DNA from: CAZJYI01 sp964550025 | GTDB taxonomy: Bacteria > Verrucomicrobiota > Kiritimatiellia > UBA8416 > CAYOBW01 | DNA length: 64,000 nucleotides | Direction: 5' to 3' | Assembly (NCBI GenBank): GCA_964550025.1 | Contig: CAZJYI010000014.1 | Location: 52,391-116,390, forward strand | Shown: positions 1 to 9,300 of the stretch, one piece after another | Layout: every line of letters begins with the position of its first letter | Numbering within the stretch: position 1 is the stretch's first letter | Notes under the pieces: model-generated | Seen by the model: only the letters and a program-made list of their open reading frames with translations | Told to the model about the DNA's origin: nothing | Database searches by the model: none | Program-made: the position numbers and the translations under genes

Positions 1-185
1 CGATCGACCCGTTCTTCGGCCTCCCGCAGCGTCTCCAGGTACTCCTCGAACCGAACACGCCCCTCGTCCCAGTCCTCCCAGGAAACCATCTCGACGCCGA
101 CCGCCTCGAGCCCGGCCGCAATGAGCTCGGCCTCCTCGATCGGCGCGTCAATCACGACGCACTGCAGTATTTCCACGTCTGCCAT
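1..185 (-). CDS. N-terminal part of a probable ribosomal protein L11 methyltransferase (PrmA-like), cut by the window edge
   Basis: Reading leftward from an ATG at 185, the frame stays open to the edge and gives about 61 residues beginning MADVEILQCVVIDAP. An early alternating strand is followed by an acidic helix, then a V-S-W-E-D segment and a second charged helix (EEYLETLREAEERV). The helix, S/V-W-E-D and acidic layout resembles the N-terminal substrate-recognition domain of PrmA, which trimethylates ribosomal protein L11. The SAM-binding part lies outside the window, so the call rests on this domain only. The Shine-Dalgarno sequence is weak. The gene lies 18 bp downstream of hicB on the same strand. 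Confidence 0.45.
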   Translation of the reverse strand, partial: MADVEILQCVVIDAPIEEAELIAAGLEAVGVEMVSWEDWDEGRVRFEEYLETLREAEERVD

Positions 186-203
186 GTGCTTCAGGTCTTC
201 TGC

Positions 204-584
204 CTATCCCCCGGGTCGAGTACGCTCCGCCTCATCGTCTTCTCCGTAGCGCGCTCGTTCTTCTCGCAGCAAGTGCCGGCAATGGGCGTTCAAGCTCTCG
301 CCATGACGCATCGCCCCGATGGCAAGAGCCTTGTGAAGGTCCTTGCCGACCCGGAGCACGAACTTCCCGGAGTACTCCTTTCCCGCGGTTGCCGCGGGAA
401 GCGGGTCCCCATCCTGTTCGTATATCTCGACCCATTCCTCCACCGCCTGGCACAGTTCCCGGTATACCTTGGCCTCGTCATCTCCGTGGATACCGCCAAG
501 CATGAGTCCGGGACACGTGCCAACGTAGCACTGATCCTCTTCCGACCATTCCACAATCTTGAGGTATCGATCACTCGCCTTCAT
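204..584 (-). CDS. hicB: HicB-family antitoxin
   Basis: A 126-residue protein. The N-terminal half (about residues 5-55) has the HicB partial RNase H-like fold pattern: a strand ending W-S-E-E-D, then C-Y-V-G-T-C-P-G-L and a G-I-H-G-D-D turn leading into a helix (V-Y-R-E-L-C-Q-A-V-E-E-W). Residues 70-110 (G-K-F-V-L-R-V then a helix) look like the ribbon-helix-helix DNA-binding part of HicB proteins. It is known for the family that HicB neutralises HicA and represses its own operon. The ATG overlaps the hicA stop by 4 bp, so the two are translationally coupled. Toxin-first order is usual for hicAB. Confidence 0.85.
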   Translation of the reverse strand: MKASDRYLKIVEWSEEDQCYVGTCPGLMLGGIHGDDEAKVYRELCQAVEEWVEIYEQDGDPLPAATAGKEYSGKFVLRVGKDLHKALAIGAMRHGESLNAHCRHLLREERARYGEDDEAERTRPGG

Positions 585-775
585 TCCGTCACCTCGCGGA
601 TTGCCTTCTCAACATCTCGCTCTTGATACCGTTTCGCGTCGTGCGAAAGACGGCCACTCAGCGTTATCTTCGTTCCTCTGGCGTGTGTGAAGTTGCGATG
701 GCTGCCTTTGCCGCCACGGTCCACGAACCCCGCTCTCCTCAGGTCACGAATCAACTCTCCAATCTTCTTTGGCAC
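581..775 (-). CDS. hicA: HicA-family mRNA interferase toxin
   Basis: A 64-residue protein starting at GTG 775. It has the double-stranded RNA-binding-like HicA fold: a helix I-G-E-L-I-R-D-L-R-R-A-G-F, a short strand, then the catalytic G-K-G-S-H-R-N-F with His26, followed by T-K-I-T-L-S-G. HicA cleaves mRNA independently of ribosomes when HicB is lost. No Shine-Dalgarno sequence precedes the GTG. A good sigma70-type promoter lies so close that the message probably starts on or next to the GTG (see the promoter entry). The stop overlaps the hicB start. Confidence 0.85.
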   Translation of the reverse strand: MPKKIGELIRDLRRAGFVDRGGKGSHRNFTHARGTKITLSGRLSHDAKRYQERDVEKAIREVTE

Positions 776-780
776 GGCAC

Positions 781-811
781 TATAGTACTATACTGATACT
801 AGATGTGTCAA
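781..811 (-). promoter_or_regulatory. hicAB promoter with overlapping palindromic operator
   Basis: On the minus strand, TTGACA at 811-806 is followed after 18 bp by TACTAT at 787-782. The GTG of hicA begins only 6 bases past the -10 box, where transcription would be expected to start. The perfect 12-bp palindrome TATAGTACTATA (781-792) covers the -10 box and is a natural candidate site for HicB autorepression. Sequence boxes and palindrome are directly seen; the operator role is inferred. Confidence 0.7.
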
Positions 812-1015
812 CGGAGCAATGCCGGTCCATGCAAACCGTCCCACGGTTGCCGTCTGATCCGGATGGTCTCTGCACCCGAAGAAGTAGAACGCTCCCTCCT
901 ATCCCTGCGGCGTTTGATGTTCCACATTCGCCTTCCCCCCTTTTTCCTTGCCCCTCGCGCGCGGCTTCTGCGAGCATATCGCTTCTGCGCGGCGCTCGCG
1001 CAGTAGGAGTACGCT

Positions 1016-2422
1016 ATGACCGAAGATAAGAATGCTCTCTTGCGCCGGATCCCGGCCGTCAGCGGCGTGATCGAAGACGCGGGCGCGGCTGCGCTCGCCG
1101 AGGAGTTCGGCCGGCCACTGTTTGTCGAAGCAGTGCGCGCGGTAGTGGACGGGCTCCGTGAGGCCGTCCTGTCCGGCGACGCACCGACGGCCGGGGCCCT
1201 GACGGCCGATGCCGTGCTTTCCGAAGCCCGCTCCCGTCTCGCGGCCGCCGCCACCCCGGAGCTCCGCCGCGTCGTGAACGCGACCGGCATTGTCCTGCAC
1301 ACGGGACTGGGGCGGGCTGTCCTGCCGCGCGCCGCCATCGACGCGCTCGGAGAGCTCTGGAGCTGCTGCAACGTGCAGATGGACATGGAAACGGGCGAAC
1401 GCGTTCGGCGCGAGACGGCCGTGAGCGACACCGTTCGGCAACTCACCGGTGCCGAAGACGTCCTCGTCGTCAACAACAATGCGGGGGCAACCATGCTCGT
1501 GCTGCGTGCCCTGGCGAGAGACCGCGAAGTCGTCGTCTCACGCGGCGAGCTGATCGAGATCGGCGGTTCATTCCGGCTGCCGGACATCATGAGCGAAAGC
1601 GGCGCGATCATGCGCGAAGTGGGAACCACCAACAAGACCCACCTGCGGGACTACGAAGCCGTCGCGGACACGATGAAGACGGGGCTGTTCCTCAAAGCGC
1701 ACAAGAGCAACTACCAGATTCTCGGGTTCACGAAAGAAGTGGGCATCTCCGAGCTCGCGGAACTGGGACGTGGACTCGGCATACCGGTCGTCGACGATCT
1801 CGGCTGCGGCGCGTTGATCGGGTTGGAACGCTTTGGACTGGGGCACGAGATGACCGTGCGCGAGAGCCTGGAAGCCGGCGCCGACATCGCACTGTTCAGT
1901 ACGGACAAGTTGATCGGCGGGCCGCAGGGCGGAATGATCGTGGGGCGCGCGGACCTGCTCGCACGCATCCGCAAGTGCCCGCTGTACCGGGCCCTGCGCG
2001 TTGGAAAGATGACACTGACCGCACTCGAAGCCACGCTCAAGCTGTTCCTCGATCCGGAGAAACTGCCCGCGCGACATCCCACCTACTTCATGCTGGACCG
2101 CACACCCGATGCGTTGCGCCAGCAGGCCTCCGCGATCGTCAACGGCATCAGCAAGAGCGAAGGATGCATCGCCGCCGACGCTATGGAGGAGCCCAGCTTT
2201 CTTGGCGGCGGTTCCCTGCCGGGCTCATCCATCCCGTCCATCGCCGTCCGACTGACATCCACGAAGCTGAGTGCCGACGCACTCGCGCTCGCCCTGCGCT
2301 CCCACGCGACACCGGTAATACCCCATGTCCGCGAAGACACCGTGCTGCTCAACATGCGCACCGTGCTCCCCGACGAAATCAGCACCGTCATCGCCGCTAT
2401 CGAGGCCGCCAATGAGCGCTGA
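1016..2422 (+). CDS. selA: L-seryl-tRNA(Sec) selenium transferase
   Basis: A 468-residue PLP enzyme that converts seryl-tRNA(Sec) to selenocysteinyl-tRNA(Sec) using selenophosphate. Visible landmarks are the N-terminal helical domain that binds tRNA(Sec), V-V-N-A-T-G-I-V-L-H-T-G-L-G-R near residue 86, N-N-N-A-G-A-T near 153, and F-S-T-D-K-L-I-G-G-P-Q-G-G with the PLP lysine at K298. Length matches the family. An AGGAG six bases upstream fixes the ATG. selB starts 11 bp before the selA stop, so the two are coupled. It heads a selA-selB-selD operon. Confidence 0.95.
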   Translation: MTEDKNALLRRIPAVSGVIEDAGAAALAEEFGRPLFVEAVRAVVDGLREAVLSGDAPTAGALTADAVLSEARSRLAAAATPELRRVVNATGIVLHTGLGRAVLPRAAIDALGELWSCCNVQMDMETGERVRRETAVSDTVRQLTGAEDVLVVNNNAGATMLVLRALARDREVVVSRGELIEIGGSFRLPDIMSESGAIMREVGTTNKTHLRDYEAVADTMKTGLFLKAHKSNYQILGFTKEVGISELAELGRGLGIPVVDDLGCGALIGLERFGLGHEMTVRESLEAGADIALFSTDKLIGGPQGGMIVGRADLLARIRKCPLYRALRVGKMTLTALEATLKLFLDPEKLPARHPTYFMLDRTPDALRQQASAIVNGISKSEGCIAADAMEEPSFLGGGSLPGSSIPSIAVRLTSTKLSADALALALRSHATPVIPHVREDTVLLNMRTVLPDEISTVIAAIEAANER

Positions 2423-4349
2423 CACACAGGACGCTCCCGGCGCCACCATCACACTGACCGTCGGCACGGCCGGCCACATCGACCACGGAAAGACCGAGTT
2501 GATCAAGTACCTGACCGGGTGCGACTGCGACCGTCTGCCCGAGGAAAAGGCGCGGGGCATGACGATCGATCTCGGCTTCGCGACCTGCCAACTGCCCGAC
2601 GGACGCCAGGTCGGGATCGTTGACGTTCCGGGGCACGAGCGATTCATCCACAATATGGTGGCCGGCGCGGCCGGCATCGACGCCGTGCTGCTCGTGGTGG
2701 CGGCCGACGACGGCGTGATGCCCCAGACCATCGAGCACTTCCACATCGTGCGGCTGCTCGGAATCTCGTCCGGCATGGTCGTTGTCACGAAGACGGACCT
2801 CGTTTCTCCCGAGCGCGTCGCCGACGTCACAGAGCAGGTCCGTATCCTGACCGAGGGCAGTTTCCTCGAAGCCTGCCCCATCGTACCGATGTCCGCCAGG
2901 ACGGGAGAGGGCTATTCGGACTTCTACGACACCTTTGTGGCCATGGTCGCGCAGACGGCAGAGCGAGACGCCGGGGGGCCGTTTCGCATGCACATCGAAC
3001 GCTCATTCGTTCTCAAGGGGCTCGGCACGATCGTGTCCGGCATACCGCGCTCGGGCAGAGTGAGCGTCGGGGACAGCGTCGTCCTCCTTCCCGGCGGGGA
3101 TTCCAAGCGCGTGCGTGCCCTGCAGGTCTACGGCAAGGACGCCTCCGAGGGGCGCGCCGGCGAATGCGTAGCTCTCCGGCTCAGCGATCTCTCGCACGAC
3201 GACGTGAAGCGCGGCATGGTGCTCGCGGCGCCCGGCTACTACGAGCCGACCCGCTTTGTGAACGCGAAGTTCCAGATGCTCCCCAGCCTGAAGAAGGCGT
3301 TGCGCCCCAGAACGGCGGTGCGCTTCCACGTGGGCACCGACGACGTTCCGGGGCACATGGTGCTGCAGGCGCTCAACCCCCTGAAGGCCGGCGAGGAGAG
3401 CTACGTTCAGTTCCAGTTCGAACGGCCGGTCGTCGCCGCGCCGGGAGACTTTTTCGTAGTCCGCATTCTTAGCCCCGTCATCACGATTGGCGGAGGCTAC
3501 GTGCTGTCGGCCGACAATCGGCGCATGCGGCGCAAGGGCTCGTGGTCAGACGACGTCAAGGCGCAGGAAGAGGTATTCCGATCTCCCGATACCGCGGTAC
3601 GCAACGCATTGCAGCACGCCGGGGACACGCCCGTCACCATCCGCGAACTAGCCCGGGCCGCGCTGGTCAACGAGGACACCGCCGCTGCGCAGATCGAGCA
3701 ACTCTGCGAGGCCGGAGACGCGACTGTGTTGCCGGGCAAACGGTACATTCCCGCCGCCACCGTGCAACGGGCGCGCTCGGCAATCCTGGACGTGCTCGGC
3801 GCCATGCACGAAGCCCAGCCGCTCAGCATCGGGTTCCCCCGCAAGGACGTTCTACCCAGGCTGGATGGTCACCGACTGGTTATCGACAGCGCGCTGCAAA
3901 CGCTCATCGCGGACGGAAAGCTGGCGGAGACCAGCAGCGGCTACCAACGCCCCGACTGCGCACCCAGCCTCACCCCGCGCCAGGCCGCGCTCGCCGATGC
4001 CATCGAGCGAATCTACCGTGAACAGGGTTTCACTTCGCCACGCGTTGACGAGCTCCCTGCAATCGCGGGAGCGCCGGAACCCATCCTGCGCCCCATCGTG
4101 GAATACCTACTGCAATCCGGGGTGCTCGTGCGTGTAGAGGCCAAAGTGATTCTGCACCGCGACACCATCGCCCGTTCGCGCGAGGAGCTTCTGCAGTGGT
4201 TTGCTGAGAACGAGACGATCGAGGTGGGCCAGTTCCGCAATCTCGTGGGAACGACCCGCAAGTTCGCCGTGCCGCTGCTCGAATACTGGGACTCCAAGGG
4301 GCTGACCCGGCGCATGGGCAATCACAGAGTGTTGAAGGAGAGCACGTAA
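2412..4349 (+). CDS. selB: Selenocysteine-specific translation elongation factor
   Basis: A 645-residue GTPase that carries Sec-tRNA(Sec) to UGA codons by recognising a SECIS hairpin in the mRNA. The G1 motif is G-T-A-G-H-I-D-H-G-K-T (residues 18-28), followed by the D-V-P-G-H-E-R-F switch II motif and T-K-T-D. EF-Tu-like domains II and III follow, then roughly 250 C-terminal residues of winged-helix repeats that bind SECIS RNA. The start chosen is the ATG at 2412, inside the end of selA. An upstream in-frame ATG would extend the protein deep into selA without homology. The TAA stop overlaps the selD ATG by one base. Confidence 0.94.
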   Translation: MSADTQDAPGATITLTVGTAGHIDHGKTELIKYLTGCDCDRLPEEKARGMTIDLGFATCQLPDGRQVGIVDVPGHERFIHNMVAGAAGIDAVLLVVAADDGVMPQTIEHFHIVRLLGISSGMVVVTKTDLVSPERVADVTEQVRILTEGSFLEACPIVPMSARTGEGYSDFYDTFVAMVAQTAERDAGGPFRMHIERSFVLKGLGTIVSGIPRSGRVSVGDSVVLLPGGDSKRVRALQVYGKDASEGRAGECVALRLSDLSHDDVKRGMVLAAPGYYEPTRFVNAKFQMLPSLKKALRPRTAVRFHVGTDDVPGHMVLQALNPLKAGEESYVQFQFERPVVAAPGDFFVVRILSPVITIGGGYVLSADNRRMRRKGSWSDDVKAQEEVFRSPDTAVRNALQHAGDTPVTIRELARAALVNEDTAAAQIEQLCEAGDATVLPGKRYIPAATVQRARSAILDVLGAMHEAQPLSIGFPRKDVLPRLDGHRLVIDSALQTLIADGKLAETSSGYQRPDCAPSLTPRQAALADAIERIYREQGFTSPRVDELPAIAGAPEPILRPIVEYLLQSGVLVRVEAKVILHRDTIARSREELLQWFAENETIEVGQFRNLVGTTRKFAVPLLEYWDSKGLTRRMGNHRVLKEST

Positions 4350-5905
4350 TGGACCCGAAAGAGAAGCGTAAACGCGTAATGTCACGCTCCATCAAGCTCG
4401 GGCACTGCGTCTGCGACCCTCGCCAGCCCTGCCCGTGCCCTCTATTCAAGGAGAAGGACGTCTGCCAGTGCGCCGGGGAACGCCTGGAGCCGGGGACGGA
4501 AACGGCCAAGGTCAAGCTCACCGACTACGTCCGCAGCGCGGGTTGTGCCAGCAAAATCAGTCAGAAGGACCTCCACCGCGTATTGTCGATGATCCCTTCC
4601 GTCGAGGATCCGCGCCTCCTGGTGGGAACGGCCACCGCCGACGACGCCGGCGTGTTCCGGTTGACCCCTGAGGTCACCGTTGTGCAGACGGTGGACGTCT
4701 TCACGCCCGGGGTCGACGACCCGTTCCTCTTCGGCCGCATCGCCGCGTGCAACTCGCTCAGCGACGTGTACGCCATGGGCGGCACTCCCGTCACGGCCCT
4801 CTCAGTCATCGGTTTCCCGATCTACTCGCTTCCGCACGAGGTCATGGCACAGATTCTCAAGGGCGGCATGTCCGTCCTGGAGGAAGCCGGGGCGATCCTG
4901 CTCGGCGGGCACAGTATCAACGACGAGGAGATCAAGTTCGGCTTCGCGGTCACCGGGGTAATCCGCGAGCCGGACCTCATGACCAACGCGGGGGCAAAGC
5001 CCGGGGACGCCCTCGTCCTGACAAAGCCGCTGGGGACCGGCATCGTTTCGCTGGCCAACCAGATCGACCGCGCCTCGGAGGAGTCGGTCGCCGCCATTGG
5101 CAAGGCGATGTCCTCGCTCAACCGCACGGCCGCCGAGGTCATGGTAGCACACGGGGCGCACGCCTGCACCGACGTCACGGGGTTCGGCCTTCTGGGGCAT
5201 CTATGCCAACTGGTTACCGAAAGCCACGTTTCCGCTGAGATCTGGTGCGACCAACTCCCCGTATTCCCAGGAGTCTGGGAGTATGCCGAAGCCGGCATGT
5301 ACTCCGGCGCGAACGAGCGCAACGCAGAGTACAGCGCGGCACGAAGCGCCATCGACGACAACGTGCCCGAGCACGTCCGTGCCGTCATCTACGACGCGCA
5401 GACGTCCGGCGGACTGCTCGTTTCCGTACCGCACGAAAAGGCCGACGCCATGCTCGACGCCCTGCGCGGGCACGGCGTGACCGAAGCCGCCGTCGTCGGA
5501 CGCATCACGGATACATCGGAAGGACACATTCACGTCATGGCATCAGCGGCGGGTGTCGCCGCACGCGCGACAACCAGGGAGAACGAGATGAGCAACGAGA
5601 CCGAACACAGCGAAGACTGCAACGAAGCCGCTGCCGCCAAAGAATCTGCCGTCGAACGCTATTCCGCTTACATGGGAGCGGTGCTGCAGCCCGGCGCTGT
5701 GGATGTCGTCGCCAAGGAAATGATCGCCGTGGCGCTGAGCATCGGGATCCACTGCGAGCCCTGCACGCGCACGCACATCAAGAAGGCGCTGGACATGGGC
5801 ATCGGCGCCGAGGAACTGGACGAGGTCGCCGCCATCGCCATGGGCTTCGGCGGCTGCCGCGCCATGGTGCTGTGGAGCAAGCTGAAGGCGGAGCTGCTGA
5901 GCTGA
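4349..5905 (+). CDS. selD: Selenide,water dikinase with Cys-rich N-terminal extension and C-terminal AhpD-like domain
   Basis: A 518-residue protein, against roughly 350 for a normal SelD. Residues about 52-405 are SelD, which makes selenophosphate from selenide and ATP. C66 and K69 (G-C-A-S-K) match the catalytic Cys17/Lys20 of E. coli SelD, although the second cysteine of the E. coli motif is Ser. The metal/ATP acidic motifs are present (T-A-D-D-A-G-V-F, C-N-S-L-S-D-V-Y-A-M-G-G). Residues 1-50 hold six cysteines in three C-x-C pairs (20/22, 28/30, 39/41), suggesting a metal or redox site. Residues about 430-518 are a carboxymuconolactone-decarboxylase/AhpD-like domain with C469-E-P-C472-x3-H476, the AhpD C-x-x-C-x3-H active site. 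AAGGAG precedes the ATG. The fusion is continuous, with no internal stop. It ends the sel operon. Confidence 0.93.
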   Translation: MDPKEKRKRVMSRSIKLGHCVCDPRQPCPCPLFKEKDVCQCAGERLEPGTETAKVKLTDYVRSAGCASKISQKDLHRVLSMIPSVEDPRLLVGTATADDAGVFRLTPEVTVVQTVDVFTPGVDDPFLFGRIAACNSLSDVYAMGGTPVTALSVIGFPIYSLPHEVMAQILKGGMSVLEEAGAILLGGHSINDEEIKFGFAVTGVIREPDLMTNAGAKPGDALVLTKPLGTGIVSLANQIDRASEESVAAIGKAMSSLNRTAAEVMVAHGAHACTDVTGFGLLGHLCQLVTESHVSAEIWCDQLPVFPGVWEYAEAGMYSGANERNAEYSAARSAIDDNVPEHVRAVIYDAQTSGGLLVSVPHEKADAMLDALRGHGVTEAAVVGRITDTSEGHIHVMASAAGVAARATTRENEMSNETEHSEDCNEAAAAKESAVERYSAYMGAVLQPGAVDVVAKEMIAVALSIGIHCEPCTRTHIKKALDMGIGAEELDEVAAIAMGFGGCRAMVLWSKLKAELLS

Positions 5906-6316
5906 GGCGGGTGACTGGCCCCCGGCCGAAAGGGGTAGGAGATCAGGGCATCCCCTTGTAGAACGGTGCTCCTGCGCCGTCCTGCTCTGCGTTCGCACCT
6001 GCGTTGTCACTACCTGGGGACATAGCCCGGCTGACGCCATTGTAGGAACAGCACCGCAGTTACATGCCTACATCCGCGATTTCCTGAGCCACAAGCACCC
6101 GGACACATTGCGCAGGGCGCTTCAGGAGCTGGATCCGGAGCAAAGGCGCCACTACACTTTGAGATGACATGCCGCGGGACCACGCTCCCCCGCAGCGCGC
6201 TCGGGAATTAGTGCGGTCAGTTCCAAGGAGCAGCGTACAAATCGGTACTTAGCGGCCATCACGCAACCCTTGGGATCTTGGCTGTGACAGGCAATCCGGA
6301 AACGAATAGTCTTTGA
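5906..6316. other. Intergenic gap after selD with a headless reading frame
   Basis: A 411-bp gap between convergent genes. A plus-strand frame ending at TGA 6164-6166 gives a protein-like tail (LHAYIRDFLSHKHPDTLRRA and about 15 more residues), but it has no start codon or Shine-Dalgarno sequence that I can support. It may be a gene remnant. I looked for a selC-like tRNA here and saw none, and no clear terminator. Confidence 0.3.
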
Positions 6317-9300
6317 TCACGGCAGGTCTTGGTCAGTCACCACACCGTCCAGATTCAGATCTCCGCTCAGATACCCCGTCATTCCGATCTGGTCCTGCAC
6401 AATCCGGCCGTCCACCCGGGTGATCTTCCCGTCCCCGTCGCAGTCACCGGCGACCATGCCCCAGGCGCCCGGCTCCAGTTCCACGCAGGCGTTAGTCCCA
6501 CCCATGTACTTGTCCGGGCCGGTGGTGAAGTCGTAAGAGACGATGGGGTTCGTGTAGGCGATGGGGTGGGCTGACATGGCGGCAAGGTGGTTGCGGTGTT
6601 TCGTAACGAGATAGTAGTGGCCCGGGGAGCATTCGAGACGGATGTCCTCGCCGCCATCGGCGTTCAGCATCTTCCCCTCCGCGGTCAGAAGGGCGCTCTT
6701 GCTTGCCACAACGCTCATGTCATTGGTCTTCCGTAACTCCAGAAGCATCCAGTCGGCGGCACTGGACGGAATGGCGGATGCGGTTCTCACGTCGGCGGCG
6801 TATGGTGCGTTCGTCGGCAAGAATTCCGCGCTGAAGAGATGCGTGTTCATCCTGCCGGCACCGGGAATCCAGGCACCGCGCAGCAGGCAGTCTGCGCGGG
6901 AGTTCATCGTGAACTCATAGGCGCCCATGTCAACAGCGCCGTTAAAGAGACGGGGGTTGGCCTCCAGGTCGATGGCCCCGCTCATCCAATCCTCGCTGAC
7001 CCCCGCGTCCACGCAGGGAGAAAAGGCACTCAGGCGATAGTCACCGGCATCGGCATCTCGAAAACGAGGTACGGCGGTGATGTTGTTCGTGCCCGGCGGA
7101 AGCGGCGTGGTGCACGAATAGTCACACCTGTACCCGTCCGCAAGGTAGACGTTGTCATACGCCGTGGTCGCCGTATTGTAGTAGGCGACGCAGTGCCTCA
7201 ATGTGCTCAGAAAGCTGCCGCCGCCTTGGGCAGCCACATTGCCGGCGAGTGTGCAGTTGTAGAGCGTGCCGTCGCTGGAGCCGCCACCATAGTCGGCCAT
7301 GTTGTCGACGAGCAGGCAATTCCTCAACACGCTGTTGCGGCACCCGCCACCGCTAAGGGCCGAATTCCGGCTCAACACACACCGTTCCAGATTACTCCGG
7401 TAGCACCCCCCTCCACCGACTCCGCCTGATGGCTGCGCGGCATTGAGAACCAGGCGGCAATCAAGAAGCGTGCCGCCCATGGCGCCGCCACCTGCAAAAC
7501 GGGCTACGTTGCCCACGAGGTGACAGTTGGACACCATGGATCCCGCGGCGCACCAGACACCCCCGCCGCTACCGTCATCGCCGCCCACAGCCCGTGTGTG
7601 ACCATTGGTCAGGGCAAACCCCTCCAGCACCGCATGTTGACCGAGGTACGCGCACCTGACGGCATTGTCGCCCACGGGACCACTGCCCTCGATGACGGTG
7701 ACATCGGGGCCATTGACACTGCGCACCGTCAACTGTTGATCGACCACGATACGATTCTTCGTGGTATTCCCATGGGCGTACTTTGCGGGACCGGAGTAGA
7801 CCCCGTTCGTTACCAGCACCAGCGAACCCGCAATACCGGCTTGATCGATCGCATTCTGGATATTGGTTGCCGCGGCGGCCCAGGAGGCAAACGGCGGAAC
7901 GGGATTTGTGCCGTCTCTATTGACATAGTGAACCGGCGCCTCCACCACGCTCACTGAACTGGATGCGGAAACGCCGGCAGGATGCGTCTGATTGAACGCC
8001 GTGAGCACAACCGTGTATACACCGGGCGATGACCATGCGTACGCAACGTACGGGCGGTTGCCCACGGCGGTGCCGTCCCCGAAAGTCCAGCGGCTGCCGG
8101 AGGTCTCGCCGTCAATGCATCCTACGAGTCGCAGCAGAGCGCCGACGGCGATGTTCGCCTCGCCCTCAATGGCAACTGTCAGCGCTCCATTCGCTGGGTC
8201 GGCAGTGACTTCGTCGCACCCCATGGACGGTGGATCGGACCACGGGTCACCGTCGATATCCGACCCGGTGGCATACACTTCACTGCCCTGTCCCACACAC
8301 GGGGACGACGCACTCAAGTGAGAAGCACTGGCCAGGAGGGGGTCCATGCTGATGTTCCCCGGTCCCGGCGGCGGCGGTACGGTGCAGGAGTAGCTGAACT
8401 GAGCATCCAACCAGTTGGCGTCGAGTGTCGCCGAGTTGTACCACACGATACTGTTGATCACGGCGCACTGGCCTACGCCACCGCCACCTTTGTTCGCGTT
8501 GTTGCCGGTGAGGGTACAGTTGTAAAGCGCGCTGCCGGCCGCCCCGCCGCCATACTGCTCCGCGCTGTTGCCACGCACGACGCAGTTGTACAGTGAGCTG
8601 CCGTAAGCACCACCGCCGACGTTGTCCACGACATTGCCATACAATCTGCAGTTGACTCCTACGGCCGCGTACAATCCGCCTCCCGCGTCGGAGAATGCAT
8701 CGTTTCCCGCCAACGTGCAATTGACAAACCTCCCGCCTCGCCCCCCACCGCCGTCGCCGTGGGCCGTGTTGCCCACGATCGTGCAATTGCGCACTTCACC
8801 GCCCGGCGCACATCGGACACCGCCGCCTTGCCCCCAACTCTGCGTGTGCCCGTTGGTCACGGTGAAGCCAACCAGCGTGGCTCGGCGCCCCACGTAAGCC
8901 CCCCGGACGGCCGCGGAACCGATCGGTCCAGCGCCTTTGATCGTCGTCGTATCCGGCCCGTTCGCGCTGCACACGATCACCGGCTGGTGGAGGATCACGC
9001 GCGCGACTGTGCCGTCCGACGCCATTCGACCGCCACTTTCGTAGGTTCCCTCCGCCACCAGGACAAGGGCGCCCGGTATATCGGCCTGATCAATGGCCTC
9101 CTGGATGCTCGTAGCGGCGGTCTGCCACGATACGAAGGGTGGAACCGGGTTGATGCCGGCGACATCCACGTAGTGCATTGGCTGCGTCACAACCGTCACC
9201 GTCACGGTCGCGGAGACACCATCCGATTGACTTTCGTTGAAAGCCGTGAACACGACGTCGTACCGACCCACGCCGGACCAAACGTGAGTGACGGCCGGCC

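Noticed and set aside
776..1015. Possible riboswitch or leader hairpin upstream of selA
   Set aside because: Only short GC-rich pairings near 955-1000; no conserved aptamer core could be recognised.
5906..6316. Possible selC (tRNA-Sec) beside the sel operon
   Set aside because: I found no anticodon arm with a TCA anticodon between matching long acceptor and variable arms; only a headless protein-like frame.
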